Assembly (NCBI RefSeq): GCF_021559775.1
Contig: NZ_CP056047.1
Location: 1,426,001-1,490,000, forward strand
Reading direction: 5' to 3'
Origin: Gillisella vitis
Lineage (GTDB): Bacteria > Pseudomonadota > Alphaproteobacteria > Rhizobiales > Rhizobiaceae
DNA length: 64,000 nucleotides
The notes beneath the pieces are model-generated. The model did no database searches. It saw nothing but the letters and a program-made list of their open reading frames with translations, and was not told the origin of the DNA. Each line of letters opens with the position of its first letter. Within the stretch, counting starts at the first letter, position 1. The translations under genes were made by a program, and so were the position numbers. Positions 34,848 to 43,428 of the stretch are shown here, one piece after another.

Positions 34848-35353
34848 CATCCATTGCCCTTTTCAGCGACAAAACCCCCGCAACGATGTCACCGCAAACC
34901 TTTGCCGACCTGAGTGAAGCGGACAAGACCTTGTTTGCCCGCCTGATGCGCGAGCGCGCGGTGTTCAAGACAGATGTGGAAGAGGCGACAGGCCTGCCAT
35001 TCGCAGAGATCCACGCACTTTGCGAGAAAGATCACCGTCCGTTGGTTTTGAATGAGGGTGACACCACAGGCTGGGGTCGGGGCCAGGACGAAGGCGACCT
35101 TTCGGGGCCAGCCCTCAAGCTTTTGACGCTGATGCAACAAGCCGGTGGCCCGGTGGCAATGCCACAGGCTGAAATGGAGCGGCAGGCCGGTCTGGCGGCG
35201 CGCTCTTCCCGGTGGATTTTGGAAAGTCTGAAAGGTCGCGGGCTGATCGTCTGCCTGCGCCGGGGCAAGGGGTCTCGACAGGCCACATGGTCGATCACGG
35301 ACGCGGGCCGCGAGGCGCTGGCCGCTTCATTGGCGGAGGCGGCCGATGCGTGA
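34844..35353 (+). CDS. Winged-helix protein, unknown
   Basis: Protein of 169 residues from the ATG at 34844 with GAGGTG upstream. ALKLLTLMQQAGGPVAMPQA and MERQAGLAARSSRWILESLK, then GRGLIVCLRRG and ITDAGREAL form a MarR-like winged helix near residues 90-160. The N-terminal part is not recognised. ATGA overlap with the previous gene; eight-base overlap with the next. Confidence 0.7.
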   Translation: MTSIALFSDKTPATMSPQTFADLSEADKTLFARLMRERAVFKTDVEEATGLPFAEIHALCEKDHRPLVLNEGDTTGWGRGQDEGDLSGPALKLLTLMQQAGGPVAMPQAEMERQAGLAARSSRWILESLKGRGLIVCLRRGKGSRQATWSITDAGREALAASLAEAADA

Positions 35354-35666
35354 GAAGCAAAAAGTCACCCTGATCATCGCGCCCAGCCGGGAAGCGGCCG
35401 GGCTCACGCTGGACGCCTGGCGTGTGCCGCGTGGCCGCCTTGGCGATGGCCGTGCGCTGCGCGTCATCACCTGCCCGGAAGGCTTGCGAGGCTGGCATGA
35501 AGGCACGGCCTGCCTGATCGATTTCAACCTGTTTGGCCGGGACGACGTGCGGCTGAAGGATCTTGCCCAAAGCCTGCTGACCCACGGTCGGCTGAGGCGA
35601 ATCGGGTTCAAGGAATTGCGCGAATTGCGTGGGGAGCACGGTTCCCGTGGGGAGGTGGTATCATGA
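35346..35666 (+). CDS. Small early protein, unknown
   Basis: Protein of 106 residues. VTLIIAPSREAAGLTLDAWR and ACLIDFNLFGRDDVRLKDLA, then LLTHGRLRRIG are the only notable blocks. No motif recognised. It overlaps the methyltransferase gene downstream by four bases. Confidence 0.65.
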   Translation: MREKQKVTLIIAPSREAAGLTLDAWRVPRGRLGDGRALRVITCPEGLRGWHEGTACLIDFNLFGRDDVRLKDLAQSLLTHGRLRRIGFKELRELRGEHGSRGEVVS

Positions 35667-37876
35667 ATATGAGCTTTTTGCCGGACGATTTCCGCGCCTC
35701 GACCTCCACGCCTGCATTGACCGCTGGTCGCCCGATGATCGTTGATAGCTTTGCTGGAGGCGGCGGTGCATCCACCGGCAGTGAAATGGCTTTGGGCCGA
35801 TCACCGGACATTGCCATCAACCACAATCCGGCGGCGCTGGCGCTGCATGCGGCCAACCACCCGGAGACATTGCATCTTTCCGAAAATGTCTATCGCGTCG
35901 ATCCGCTCGACCACATGCGCGGTAAGCATATCGGGCTGATGCATTTCAGTCCCGATTGCAAACATTTCTCCAAGGCCAAGGGCGGCAAGCCAGTCGAGCG
36001 GAATATCCGTGATCTCGCCTGGATCATTCCCGGCTGGATCGAACGTATCCAGAAAAGCGGCGGCAAAGTTGATGTCGTCACCATGGAAAATGTCGAGGAG
36101 TGGAAGGATTGGGGGCCGTTGCTGCAAACCGAAAAGGGCCTGATGCCCGATCCGGAACGGCGTGGCGAAACCTTCGCTGCCTGGAGCAAAGCCATCAAGA
36201 AGCTCGGCGGCAAGATGGAATTCCGTGAAATCCGGGCTTGTGACTTCGGCGCACCGACAATCCGCAAGCGGTTGTTTCTGGTTATTCGGTTTGATGGCAA
36301 GCCGATTGTATGGCCAGAGCCAACGCACGGCGCACCTGGTGATCCCGACGTTATCTCGGGCAAGAAACAGCCATGGCGCACGGCGGCAGAATGCATTGAC
36401 TGGTCGCTGCCATGCCCGTCGATATTCGATAGTGCCGATGACATCATGGTCAAGCATCGCCTTCGGGCGGTGCGGCCTCTGGCAGATGCCACGATGGCCC
36501 GTGTGGCGAGGGGCATGAAGCGCTATGTTCTCGATGCCGAACGGCCATTCCTTGTCAATCTGACCCATGGCGCCCGCCTTGAAGATGTCGATGACCCGTT
36601 CAAAACGATTACGGGCGCGAACCGTGGTGAAAAGGCAGTCGTTGCACCGCATCTGGTGTCTGTTGCCCACGGATATAGCGGCGGAAGGCGGGAATATCCG
36701 CTGGATGATCCAATGGGCACCGTCACCAGCGGCGGGATTTCCCATGCGGTTGTTGCCCCGCATCTCGCGTCTTATTACAGCCACACCGATGGACGGTCGG
36801 AGCGCGTGTCCGATCTTTCTCAGCCGATTGCGACGATCCCAACTGAAAATCGGCATTCGCTAATCGCGCCGCATGTCATGACCATGCGCAACTCAGGCAA
36901 GCCTTTCAATGGCGCAGATGAGCCGACCCATACGATAACCGCCGGTGGCGCTGGCCTTTCCGTTGTCGCCCCTGTCTTGACCCACGCGCAACAGGGTGGC
37001 GCTGTCCGGCCCATTGATGCGCCGCACCACACAATCTGCGCCAGCGCGAAAGACCAGAATGCCGTCATCATCCCGTCGCTGGTCGGTTGCGGTGGCCGCG
37101 CTGGTCAAAGCCGCCCGCGCAGCGGTGATGAGCCAACGGCGACAATAACCACCAAGGCGGATGCCTGCGTTGCCGCGGCGTTCATTGCCCAGCACAATAA
37201 TGACAGCCGCCGCAAAGGTGGCGTCAACCCGGGCCGGGCGGCTGATGAGCCGCTTTCAACCGTGACGCAGACCGGCGCGCAACAGGGCGCGGTTTCGGCA
37301 TTCATTGCCCGCCAGTTCGGAACGTCCACCGGCCACGGCATTGATGAGCCTGCGGCGACCGTCATGGCGGATGGTGGCGGTAAATCGCAACTGGTGGCGC
37401 CATATCTCCAGAAATATTACGGGACAGGTGACGGCGCTCGCCTCGACGACGCAATGCATACCGTGACGGTCAAAGACCGCTTCGGTCATGTCGAGGCAGG
37501 TATGTCAGTGCCGCCATTCACGGTCGATCAGGAAGACCGGGCGCGCCAGGTCGCCGCCTTTCTGCGGTCCTACGGTTTCTGGGATGAGCGGGAATTCGTC
37601 ACCCTTGATATTGGCGAACAGACCTATGTCGTCGTCGATATCGGCATTCGCATGCTGACCCCGCGCGAGCTTTACAATGCGCAGGGTTTCCCGCCCGATT
37701 ACGTCATTGATGGCGGGTGGACAGTCCCCGAATCGGGTGGCGACCCTGTATGGGTCAGTTTTCCGAAGAGTGTGCAGGTGTCATGCGTCGGTAACAGCGT
37801 TTCGCCGCCGCCCTATGCGGCTATCGTCGCGGCAAATTGCCCGGAACTGATGGTTTGGCGCGAGGCTGCCGAATGA
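35663..37876 (+). CDS. C5 cytosine DNA methyltransferase with nine internal repeats
   Basis: Protein of 737 residues. Motif I VDSFAGGGGASTG (28-39), motif IV with the catalytic Cys99 in SPDCKHFS (PPC replaced by SPDC), motif VI ENVEEW (142-147), motif VIII RKRLFLV (201-207), and the C-terminal motifs LTPRELYNAQGFPPDY and VGNSVSPPPYAA. Between VIII and IX, residues about 310-610 hold nine repeats of 33-39 residues, each starting like DEPxxTIT and ending like VAPHL. That interval is where target recognition lies. It should make 5-methylcytosine in phage DNA, probably to evade host restriction. Confidence 0.93.
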   Translation: MNMSFLPDDFRASTSTPALTAGRPMIVDSFAGGGGASTGSEMALGRSPDIAINHNPAALALHAANHPETLHLSENVYRVDPLDHMRGKHIGLMHFSPDCKHFSKAKGGKPVERNIRDLAWIIPGWIERIQKSGGKVDVVTMENVEEWKDWGPLLQTEKGLMPDPERRGETFAAWSKAIKKLGGKMEFREIRACDFGAPTIRKRLFLVIRFDGKPIVWPEPTHGAPGDPDVISGKKQPWRTAAECIDWSLPCPSIFDSADDIMVKHRLRAVRPLADATMARVARGMKRYVLDAERPFLVNLTHGARLEDVDDPFKTITGANRGEKAVVAPHLVSVAHGYSGGRREYPLDDPMGTVTSGGISHAVVAPHLASYYSHTDGRSERVSDLSQPIATIPTENRHSLIAPHVMTMRNSGKPFNGADEPTHTITAGGAGLSVVAPVLTHAQQGGAVRPIDAPHHTICASAKDQNAVIIPSLVGCGGRAGQSRPRSGDEPTATITTKADACVAAAFIAQHNNDSRRKGGVNPGRAADEPLSTVTQTGAQQGAVSAFIARQFGTSTGHGIDEPAATVMADGGGKSQLVAPYLQKYYGTGDGARLDDAMHTVTVKDRFGHVEAGMSVPPFTVDQEDRARQVAAFLRSYGFWDEREFVTLDIGEQTYVVVDIGIRMLTPRELYNAQGFPPDYVIDGGWTVPESGGDPVWVSFPKSVQVSCVGNSVSPPPYAAIVAANCPELMVWREAAE

Positions 37877-39141
37877 CCAGCCCCATCATCGACGACTTCG
37901 TCACCCGTGCCCGTGATGTTACCGTATCGGAGGCCGCTGACCGGCTCGGGATCAGCGAAACCAAAGGCCGCACCGAATATCAGGGACCGTGCCCGCGCTG
38001 CCATGATGGCAAGGATCGGTTTTCCGTCAACCGCACCAAGAATGTCTTCAATTGCCGCACCTGTGGCGGCGGGCGTGACGGGATTGGTCTGGCCGCTGTC
38101 TGGCGCGATCTCGATCTGCGCAACCGTGCTGAATTTCTGATGGCCTGCGGCCATGCCTTGGGCGAGACGGTGCCAGCCGAGGGCGAGCAGGAAACGGAAG
38201 AGCAGCGCCTTGCCCGCGAACAGCGAGCGGCGGATAGCCGCGCCAAGGCCGATAAGAAGCGGGCCGAAAACGATGCCAAGGCCGATAAGGAGCGCCAGAA
38301 GGCCATTACCCTCGGGCGCAACCTCTGGCTCAATGCGCTGGATTGCCTTGCCGCTGGCCAGCGTGAGGCGGAAGGCTATGCGCTGATCCGCCGGTACCTG
38401 CGGCTTCGCACCGGCTTCTGGCCGCATGATGGTGTGTTCGAGCATATCCGCTTCCTGCCTCGCGCCACCTATTACCACGGCCAGGATGAGCTTGGCCGGG
38501 TGGCCGCTCTCTATACCGGTCCGGCGCTGTCCGTGCCCTTCGTCAATCTCGAAGGCCGGATCACCGGCAGCCAGCAGATATGGATTGATCTCGCCAACAA
38601 ACCGAAATTCCGCCCGCAACTGATCGATGCCGAGGGTAAGCCGCTGTCATCCAAAAAGATGCACGGCGCCAAGAAAGGCTCGATCCTGCCGGTGTTTGGC
38701 AGTCCGGAGGCTACGCGCTGGGTGGTGGGCGAGGGGATCGAAAACCCCGCCGCATGGGCTGGGCCGGAAGGCTGGCGCGAAGACACGTTCTACCTCGCCG
38801 CCGGCGACATCGGTAATCTCGCCGGTCCGCGTGACCCCGCCTCGGATTTCAAACACCCGACGCTGAAAAATCAGGACAGCGCCGGACGCTGGCGCCGCGT
38901 CAACGTCCAGGGACCGGCGCCAAAGCCCGACCTTGAGCCGAACGAGGCCATGCAGGTGCCTGCCCATGTGACCGAGCTGCTGGTGCTGGCCGATGGCGAT
39001 AGCGAACCGGTGCAAACCGCCGCCTGCCTCGCCCGCATGTCCTCCCGCCTGAAGCGGCCGGGCTTGGATATTCAGATCCAGTTCCCGCCCCAAGGGACCG
39101 ATTTTTCAGAAGCCTTTGCCGCCGTGCGAGGGGAGGAATGA
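37873..39141 (+). CDS. Phage DNA primase (zinc-finger and Toprim-like)
   Basis: Protein of 422 residues. CPRCHDGKDRF and CRTCGGGRDGI form the CHC2-like zinc finger (residues 37-66). A charged coiled-coil-like linker rich in Arg, Lys and Glu follows (110-150). GEGIENPAAW and LADGDSEP resemble the Toprim Glu and Asp motifs. It would lay RNA primers; the helicase is the separate downstream gene. ATGA overlap with the methyltransferase gene. Confidence 0.85.
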   Translation: MTSPIIDDFVTRARDVTVSEAADRLGISETKGRTEYQGPCPRCHDGKDRFSVNRTKNVFNCRTCGGGRDGIGLAAVWRDLDLRNRAEFLMACGHALGETVPAEGEQETEEQRLAREQRAADSRAKADKKRAENDAKADKERQKAITLGRNLWLNALDCLAAGQREAEGYALIRRYLRLRTGFWPHDGVFEHIRFLPRATYYHGQDELGRVAALYTGPALSVPFVNLEGRITGSQQIWIDLANKPKFRPQLIDAEGKPLSSKKMHGAKKGSILPVFGSPEATRWVVGEGIENPAAWAGPEGWREDTFYLAAGDIGNLAGPRDPASDFKHPTLKNQDSAGRWRRVNVQGPAPKPDLEPNEAMQVPAHVTELLVLADGDSEPVQTAACLARMSSRLKRPGLDIQIQFPPQGTDFSEAFAAVRGEE

Positions 39142-39143
39142 TG

Positions 39144-39341
39144 ATGCTAAATCCACTCAAATGGTTCGGCGCTCGATATTGGCTATTTATGATCCCCTTT
39201 ATGGCCGGATCATTTGCCAATGGCTTCAAGGTTGCATGGTTTGGGTTCTGGCCTGCGGTTGGGGTCGTTTTGGCCGTCACCTTGATGGCTGTCGCGCTGT
39301 TTCGCTTCATCCTTGATCGCTACTGGACACGCAAGCCATGA
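39144..39341 (+). CDS. Small two-helix membrane protein
   Basis: About 65 residues with two hydrophobic helices (YWLFMIPFMAGSFANGF and AVGVVLAVTLMAVALFRFI). Three ATG codons in a row (39138, 39141, 39144); the last is best spaced from GGAGG. It sits between primase and helicase genes, with ATGA overlap downstream. Function unknown. Confidence 0.65.
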   Translation: MLNPLKWFGARYWLFMIPFMAGSFANGFKVAWFGFWPAVGVVLAVTLMAVALFRFILDRYWTRKP

Positions 39342-41326
39342 CAGAGCCGAAAAAACCGGACCTGCCGGAATCTGTCCGCAAGATATTGGAAGACGCCGAG
39401 GCGCAGCGGCGGGCCTATGCTGGCCGCCCGGACCCTCTGCCTATTGATGAGCCGGAACCGGATGAGGATGTCCTAGAACTGTCTGGGCCGGAAATCCTCG
39501 AAGAATGCGCGGCCCTGCCAGAAACCGACATCGGCAATGCCAACCGGCTGCTGACCCGATACGGCCGGTTTTTGCGCCATGTGACACATGTGGGCTGGCA
39601 CGGGTTCGATGGTCAGCGCTGGATGGAGGATGCATCCGGCGCCGTGGTGCGCCGTTTCGCTCATCGCACCGCCGAGCTGATCGATGATGAGGCGATCCTG
39701 TTGGATTGTTCGTCCAAGGAACAGGCTGCCATCGAGGCCGGGCGCGATGCGGCGAAAAAATTGCAGGACATGGGCCGCCCGCCAACCGTGCGCGAAGCCG
39801 TCGACGATGATCGACTGGCGGAATTGAACGGTTTGATCGCCGATATGAAGGAAGCCGAACGGGAAAAGGTCATGATGGGCACCCCGAAAGCCGAATGGCC
39901 GGAGGAAGCCCATGTGCAGCATCAGAAAATCAAGGATCGGATCAAAACCGGCCAGCAGGCGGAACGCGCGCGCCGCAAGATGGTGGATGCCACGTCCTCC
40001 TGGACACCAGAGCAATATGCCGAATATGCCGAACTGGAAAAGATGGTCGACGCCATGGATGAGGTGGAAGAGGGGCGGCGTGGCCGCATGTCTTCCCGCC
40101 ACAGCCATGCCAAGAGCGCGGCCGGGACATCCAAAATCGACAACATGCTGAAAGAGGCGGTGCCTTATTGCTCGCTTGATGTGAAGGATCTGAATACCGA
40201 TCTCTACGCCATCAATTGCCAGAGCGGCACGCTGCGGTTTTACTGCCGGGTGGTTGAGGGCGTGCGGCGCTGGAAAATCCGGATGGACAAGCATCAGCCG
40301 GAAGATCTGATTTCCAAGATGGCAGAAGTGGATTTCACGCCAGACGACGATTGCCCGACATTTCGCAACTTCCTGAAACAGGTGATGCCGAATGTCGAAT
40401 ATCGCAACTTTCTGCAACGCTATCTCGGTTATTGCCTGCTGGGCATGACAGGCGAGCAGTGCCTGCTGTTTTTCTACGGCGCGGGCCGCAATGGCAAATC
40501 CACCTTCGTGGACTTGATGGTGGATATACTGGCGGATTATGCCGCATCCATGTCGATTGATAGTTTCGCTGGCGAAAAGCGCCGATCCGGCGCCGAGGCC
40601 ACGCCCGATCTGGCCCGCCTTCCCGGCGTGCGCCTGGTGGCGGCCTCGGAGCCAGAAATGGGCGTGCAGCTCAAGGACGCGCTGATCAAATCCCTGACCG
40701 GCGGCGAACCGCTCCCGGTGCGAAAGCTCAACCAGGACTTCTTCGAGCTGATCCCGCAATTCAAAATCATCCTGTCGGGCAACCATAAGCCGATCATCAA
40801 GGACGATTCTGACGGCATATGGCGCCGCGTAAAACTGGTGCCGTGGGAAATCCAGATACCGGAAGAGGACGTAGACCGCGACCTGCCGCGCAAATTGCGC
40901 GAGGAGCGCAACGGCATATTCGCCTGGATGGTGGCGGGGGCGATTTCCTATCTGGAAGGTGGGTTGCAGGAACCTCAGGGCATTAAGGACGCAACGTCGG
41001 AATATCGTGAGGAAAGCGATCCGATCGGTTCATTCATCCGCCATGCATGCATCGTGAGTGGTGACCCCAATGACAAAGCCTTCCCGCCCGAATTATTCGC
41101 TGCATACCAACGCTACGCGAAAATGGAAGGCTTGGCAGAATTCCATAGCAACACCTTCAATAAGCGCCTGCCGGATCGGGCCAAAAAGACGTGGCGTGGG
41201 CCGGACGGGTCAATGAAGCAGTTCGTGAAGATGCATTCGAATGGAACGGTCTATACCGGGATTTACATCAAAACAGAATGGCGGCCAGAGGCGCCAGAAG
41301 GCAGCAACTACGAGCCATTTCAATGA
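39338..41326 (+). CDS. D5/P4-type primase-helicase (superfamily 3)
   Basis: Protein of 662 residues. The N-terminal 270 residues are charged with long helices. The D5_N-like region precedes the SF3 helicase core: Walker A GAGRNGKST (381-389), Walker B LVAASEPE (433-440), and KIILSGNHKPII (sensor/motif C). The C-terminus has a winged-helix-like block (FAAYQRYAKMEGLAEFHSNT). It should unwind the replication origin as a ring. It is the last gene of the rightward early operon; a terminator follows. Confidence 0.92.
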   Translation: MTEPKKPDLPESVRKILEDAEAQRRAYAGRPDPLPIDEPEPDEDVLELSGPEILEECAALPETDIGNANRLLTRYGRFLRHVTHVGWHGFDGQRWMEDASGAVVRRFAHRTAELIDDEAILLDCSSKEQAAIEAGRDAAKKLQDMGRPPTVREAVDDDRLAELNGLIADMKEAEREKVMMGTPKAEWPEEAHVQHQKIKDRIKTGQQAERARRKMVDATSSWTPEQYAEYAELEKMVDAMDEVEEGRRGRMSSRHSHAKSAAGTSKIDNMLKEAVPYCSLDVKDLNTDLYAINCQSGTLRFYCRVVEGVRRWKIRMDKHQPEDLISKMAEVDFTPDDDCPTFRNFLKQVMPNVEYRNFLQRYLGYCLLGMTGEQCLLFFYGAGRNGKSTFVDLMVDILADYAASMSIDSFAGEKRRSGAEATPDLARLPGVRLVAASEPEMGVQLKDALIKSLTGGEPLPVRKLNQDFFELIPQFKIILSGNHKPIIKDDSDGIWRRVKLVPWEIQIPEEDVDRDLPRKLREERNGIFAWMVAGAISYLEGGLQEPQGIKDATSEYREESDPIGSFIRHACIVSGDPNDKAFPPELFAAYQRYAKMEGLAEFHSNTFNKRLPDRAKKTWRGPDGSMKQFVKMHSNGTVYTGIYIKTEWRPEAPEGSNYEPFQ

Positions 41327-41357
41327 AGCTGACGGCATCCCATCATATTGATAATAA

Positions 41358-41380
41358 AAAGCCGCCAATATGGCGGCTTT
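41358..41380. terminator. Bidirectional rho-independent terminator
   Basis: AAAGCCGCCA (41358-41367) pairs perfectly with TGGCGGCTTT (41371-41380) around ATA. A-rich bases precede and T-rich bases end the stem, so it can stop both the helicase transcript and the opposite gene pair ending at 41414. Confidence 0.85.
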
Positions 41381-41413
41381 GCAATTCACTTGAGTCTATA
41401 GGGATTGCGATAG

Positions 41414-41617
41414 TCAGCGAAATCGAAAGCCGTTCACGGCCATAGGCGGACGTATCATCATCCTTGATCTTTGCAGCATCAGATCGTTGAATTTCTCCAA
41501 ATCTTCCTTTGCTGCATCGTCGCTTATGATTTTCGCGACCAGCTCTTCAGATTCCCTGTCTATCAATGACTCTATGGACTCTTCGAAGCCGATATGGGGT
41601 TTCATAGCTAAGCTCAT
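41414..41617 (-). CDS. Small acidic partner of the reversed membrane gene
   Basis: Sixty-seven residues: acidic helical N-terminus (FEESIESLIDRESEELVAKI), basic C-terminus (LQRSRMMIRPPMAVNGFRFR). Its start overlaps the stop of the membrane-protein gene (ATGA), so the pair is translated together. No family recognised. Confidence 0.65.
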   Translation of the reverse strand: MSLAMKPHIGFEESIESLIDRESEELVAKIISDDAAKEDLEKFNDLMLQRSRMMIRPPMAVNGFRFR

Positions 41618-42594
41618 TTTACTACCTCCCGAGAATCAACTTTATGCTCCTTGATGCCTTTTTCAAGCTTTCGTCTGATCGAAATCGACGCTGCGACCAT
41701 TTTAGCCAGCGCCCTTACGGCTTCAATTGGCTTAACCCCTGCTTCTGGTGCCAAATTAAAATGTCGAGGCTCATTAGAAGTCGCAATCGCAATTCCCCAA
41801 GGCTTTTGGTCGCTTTCGACATGAATTGGAACAAGAGCCATTGACACGTATCGTTCTGTATCATGGTTTTTGTTTAAGTGCTGCGGCGCTCCAAGCACGC
41901 TGGCAACGGCCGGATCATTGGCATCTTCGATCACAACCTCTTTAAGATTAGTGTAAGCCAATCCTAAAAAACCTGCGCCGGCAGGCCATGCCCTCGCCTT
42001 GGAGATATCGCATTCGATCGCCCTTAACTTTTGTACGAGGCAGAGTTCTTCTCCGCCATCCTCTTTGACGCAGGCCTTATATATGCCAACGGTCCATTGA
42101 TGGTGCGTTTCAAATCCCAGTGCCATGGGTAGGCAAGGTTGGGTAGCGAGGAGGATGCGATCAGCTAAATCAGCCTCCTCAAACTTGCTGAAGTCCATCC
42201 TCTCTAAAGCGTGGGCCATCAAATAAGTCGATAAATACGCGTTTGCCGCCCGACGCATGTCTGCTTCGTAAAGAGCATAGAGGCTCCGACCCGACTCGAG
42301 CTGCGCCTCTAGATCTTTTGCTTCTTGAAGTGCAGCTCTTGCGATCATCAGGTGTTCTGGCGCATTTCTGTCAGTGAAAAGAGCATATAGGCCACCCATG
42401 ACGGCAAGTACGCTTGCGGCGATCCCTACTATTTGAGATGTTGAAGGCAATCCGTTCGGCCAGTCAGTGAACTGGCAAAGCGTTGCTACCCCGCCGGCGA
42501 TTACCAGAAAGACAAGCTTCATAGCTTTTGCCCCGCGCGCAGCGTCTTTCAAATATTGCCCGATAGACCGGTCTAAATTTTCGATAGTCTCCAT
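41614..42594 (-). CDS. Two-helix membrane protein with GAF-like sensor domain, phage accessory gene
   Basis: Protein of 326 residues from the ATG at 42594 with GAGGGGAAA upstream. Two transmembrane helices near the N-terminus (MKLVFLVIAGGVATLCQF and IVGIAASVLAVMGGLYALF) are followed by a helical linker and a soluble domain. Its order and content (VGIYKACVKEDGGEELCLVQ, GIAIATSNEPRHFNLAPEAG) resemble a GAF fold. It reads against all neighbours and looks AT-richer than them, so it is a late acquisition. A 2TM plus sensor layout recalls defence or exclusion effectors, but that is only inference. Confidence 0.7.
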   Translation of the reverse strand: METIENLDRSIGQYLKDAARGAKAMKLVFLVIAGGVATLCQFTDWPNGLPSTSQIVGIAASVLAVMGGLYALFTDRNAPEHLMIARAALQEAKDLEAQLESGRSLYALYEADMRRAANAYLSTYLMAHALERMDFSKFEEADLADRILLATQPCLPMALGFETHHQWTVGIYKACVKEDGGEELCLVQKLRAIECDISKARAWPAGAGFLGLAYTNLKEVVIEDANDPAVASVLGAPQHLNKNHDTERYVSMALVPIHVESDQKPWGIAIATSNEPRHFNLAPEAGVKPIEAVRALAKMVAASISIRRKLEKGIKEHKVDSREVVK

Positions 42595-43062
42595 TTTCCC
42601 CTCTTCCGCCAAGCCGTGGGCGGCTGGATCAAATCCAATTGATTTCAGCGAGAACGCCGCAGCTATCCGGCAGCAAAAAAACTGCGGCAATCGCCGCTGG
42701 AATGCGTTGCATCTGAAATGTCCCCTTGCCCCCAATGGCAAGGGATAGTTGCAACATTAGGTATGGCTTGTCTAGTCTTTGGGGAATGACCTAGTCGGCG
42801 CTCCGCCACCAAAAGAGCGAGATTGTTGTCTCTCTCACGTCAACACTGCTTTTCGTTGCCTGGATGATAAATGTCATGCCTAGAAGAATGAGCATTGGTA
42901 GTTTTGCGTTCGTTCCGTTGAGGATGAAAATTTCGACGGTCTCTACCTTGTTTCTCTTGCATTCTCTGCTCAATCTCGGCCATAAATCCCGGACCCTTCG
43001 TTGGAATGCGAGGACCGCGAAGCGTTTGACGGTCCTTCATCTGAGACAAGGGGTGTAGGGAC

Positions 43063-43175
43063 GGAGCGCTAGGAGCGCAAATTATTCGGCGCGGAGCGCT
43101 AGCCCCAAAGGTCTGGAACGGTAGACCGAAACAAATTCAAATACTTGCCAGAATTGGAACGCTAGGAGAGCAAAA
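43063..43175. repeat. GGARCGCTAG repeats
   Basis: GGAGCGCTAGGAGCGCAAA (43063-43081), GGAGCGCTAG (43093-43102) and GGAACGCTAGGAGAGCAAA (43156-43174). Copies one and three agree over 19 bases with two differences and lie 93 bases apart. Function unknown. Confidence 0.55.
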
Positions 43176-43290
43176 CTGCGGCCTTCGCATGTGCGCGCGC
43201 CATTTCCTATTTCCTTCGATATGAAGTGTGTATTGATGGTGGCGCTTTGTAATAAGTGTTTCCCGTGCGCGTCATGTTGGGCCGCACTTT

Positions 43291-43394
43291 ACCTCTCCTA
43301 CCTCTCCATTCTGTTTTAAGTGTATGATTTTATTTACTTCTATCTCTCCATTTGTTATATTTTTATCTCTCCATTTTGATTTGTTATCTCTCCT
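43291..43394. repeat. Direct TCTCTCC repeats upstream of the regulator-like gene
   Basis: Five copies of A(C/T)CTCTCC(A/T) start at 43291, 43300, 43342, 43364 and 43386. The last three are 22 bases apart, about two helical turns. AT-rich DNA lies between them. They end 34 bases before the ATG at 43429, so they look like iterated binding sites on one DNA face. Confidence 0.6.
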
Positions 43395-43428
43395 ACCGTT
43401 CCAAAAAACAGGAATAAGGGGTTCTTCC

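Larger units (their letters stand above)
42595..43428. other. Repeat-rich, gene-poor stretch
   Basis: This 834-base stretch has only weak short frames, for example minus 42973-42791 from a TTG with one hydrophobic run, and minus 43049-42840. None has good start signals. It contains GGARCGCTAG repeats (43063-43175) and TCTCTCC repeats (43291-43394). It probably holds the promoter of the reversed pair, that of the gene at 43429, and control sites. Confidence 0.5.

Noticed and set aside
42791..43049. Two short overlapping minus-strand frames upstream of the reversed cassette
   Set aside because: One starts at TTG without a binding site; the other has low-complexity polar content. Neither can be supported as a gene.
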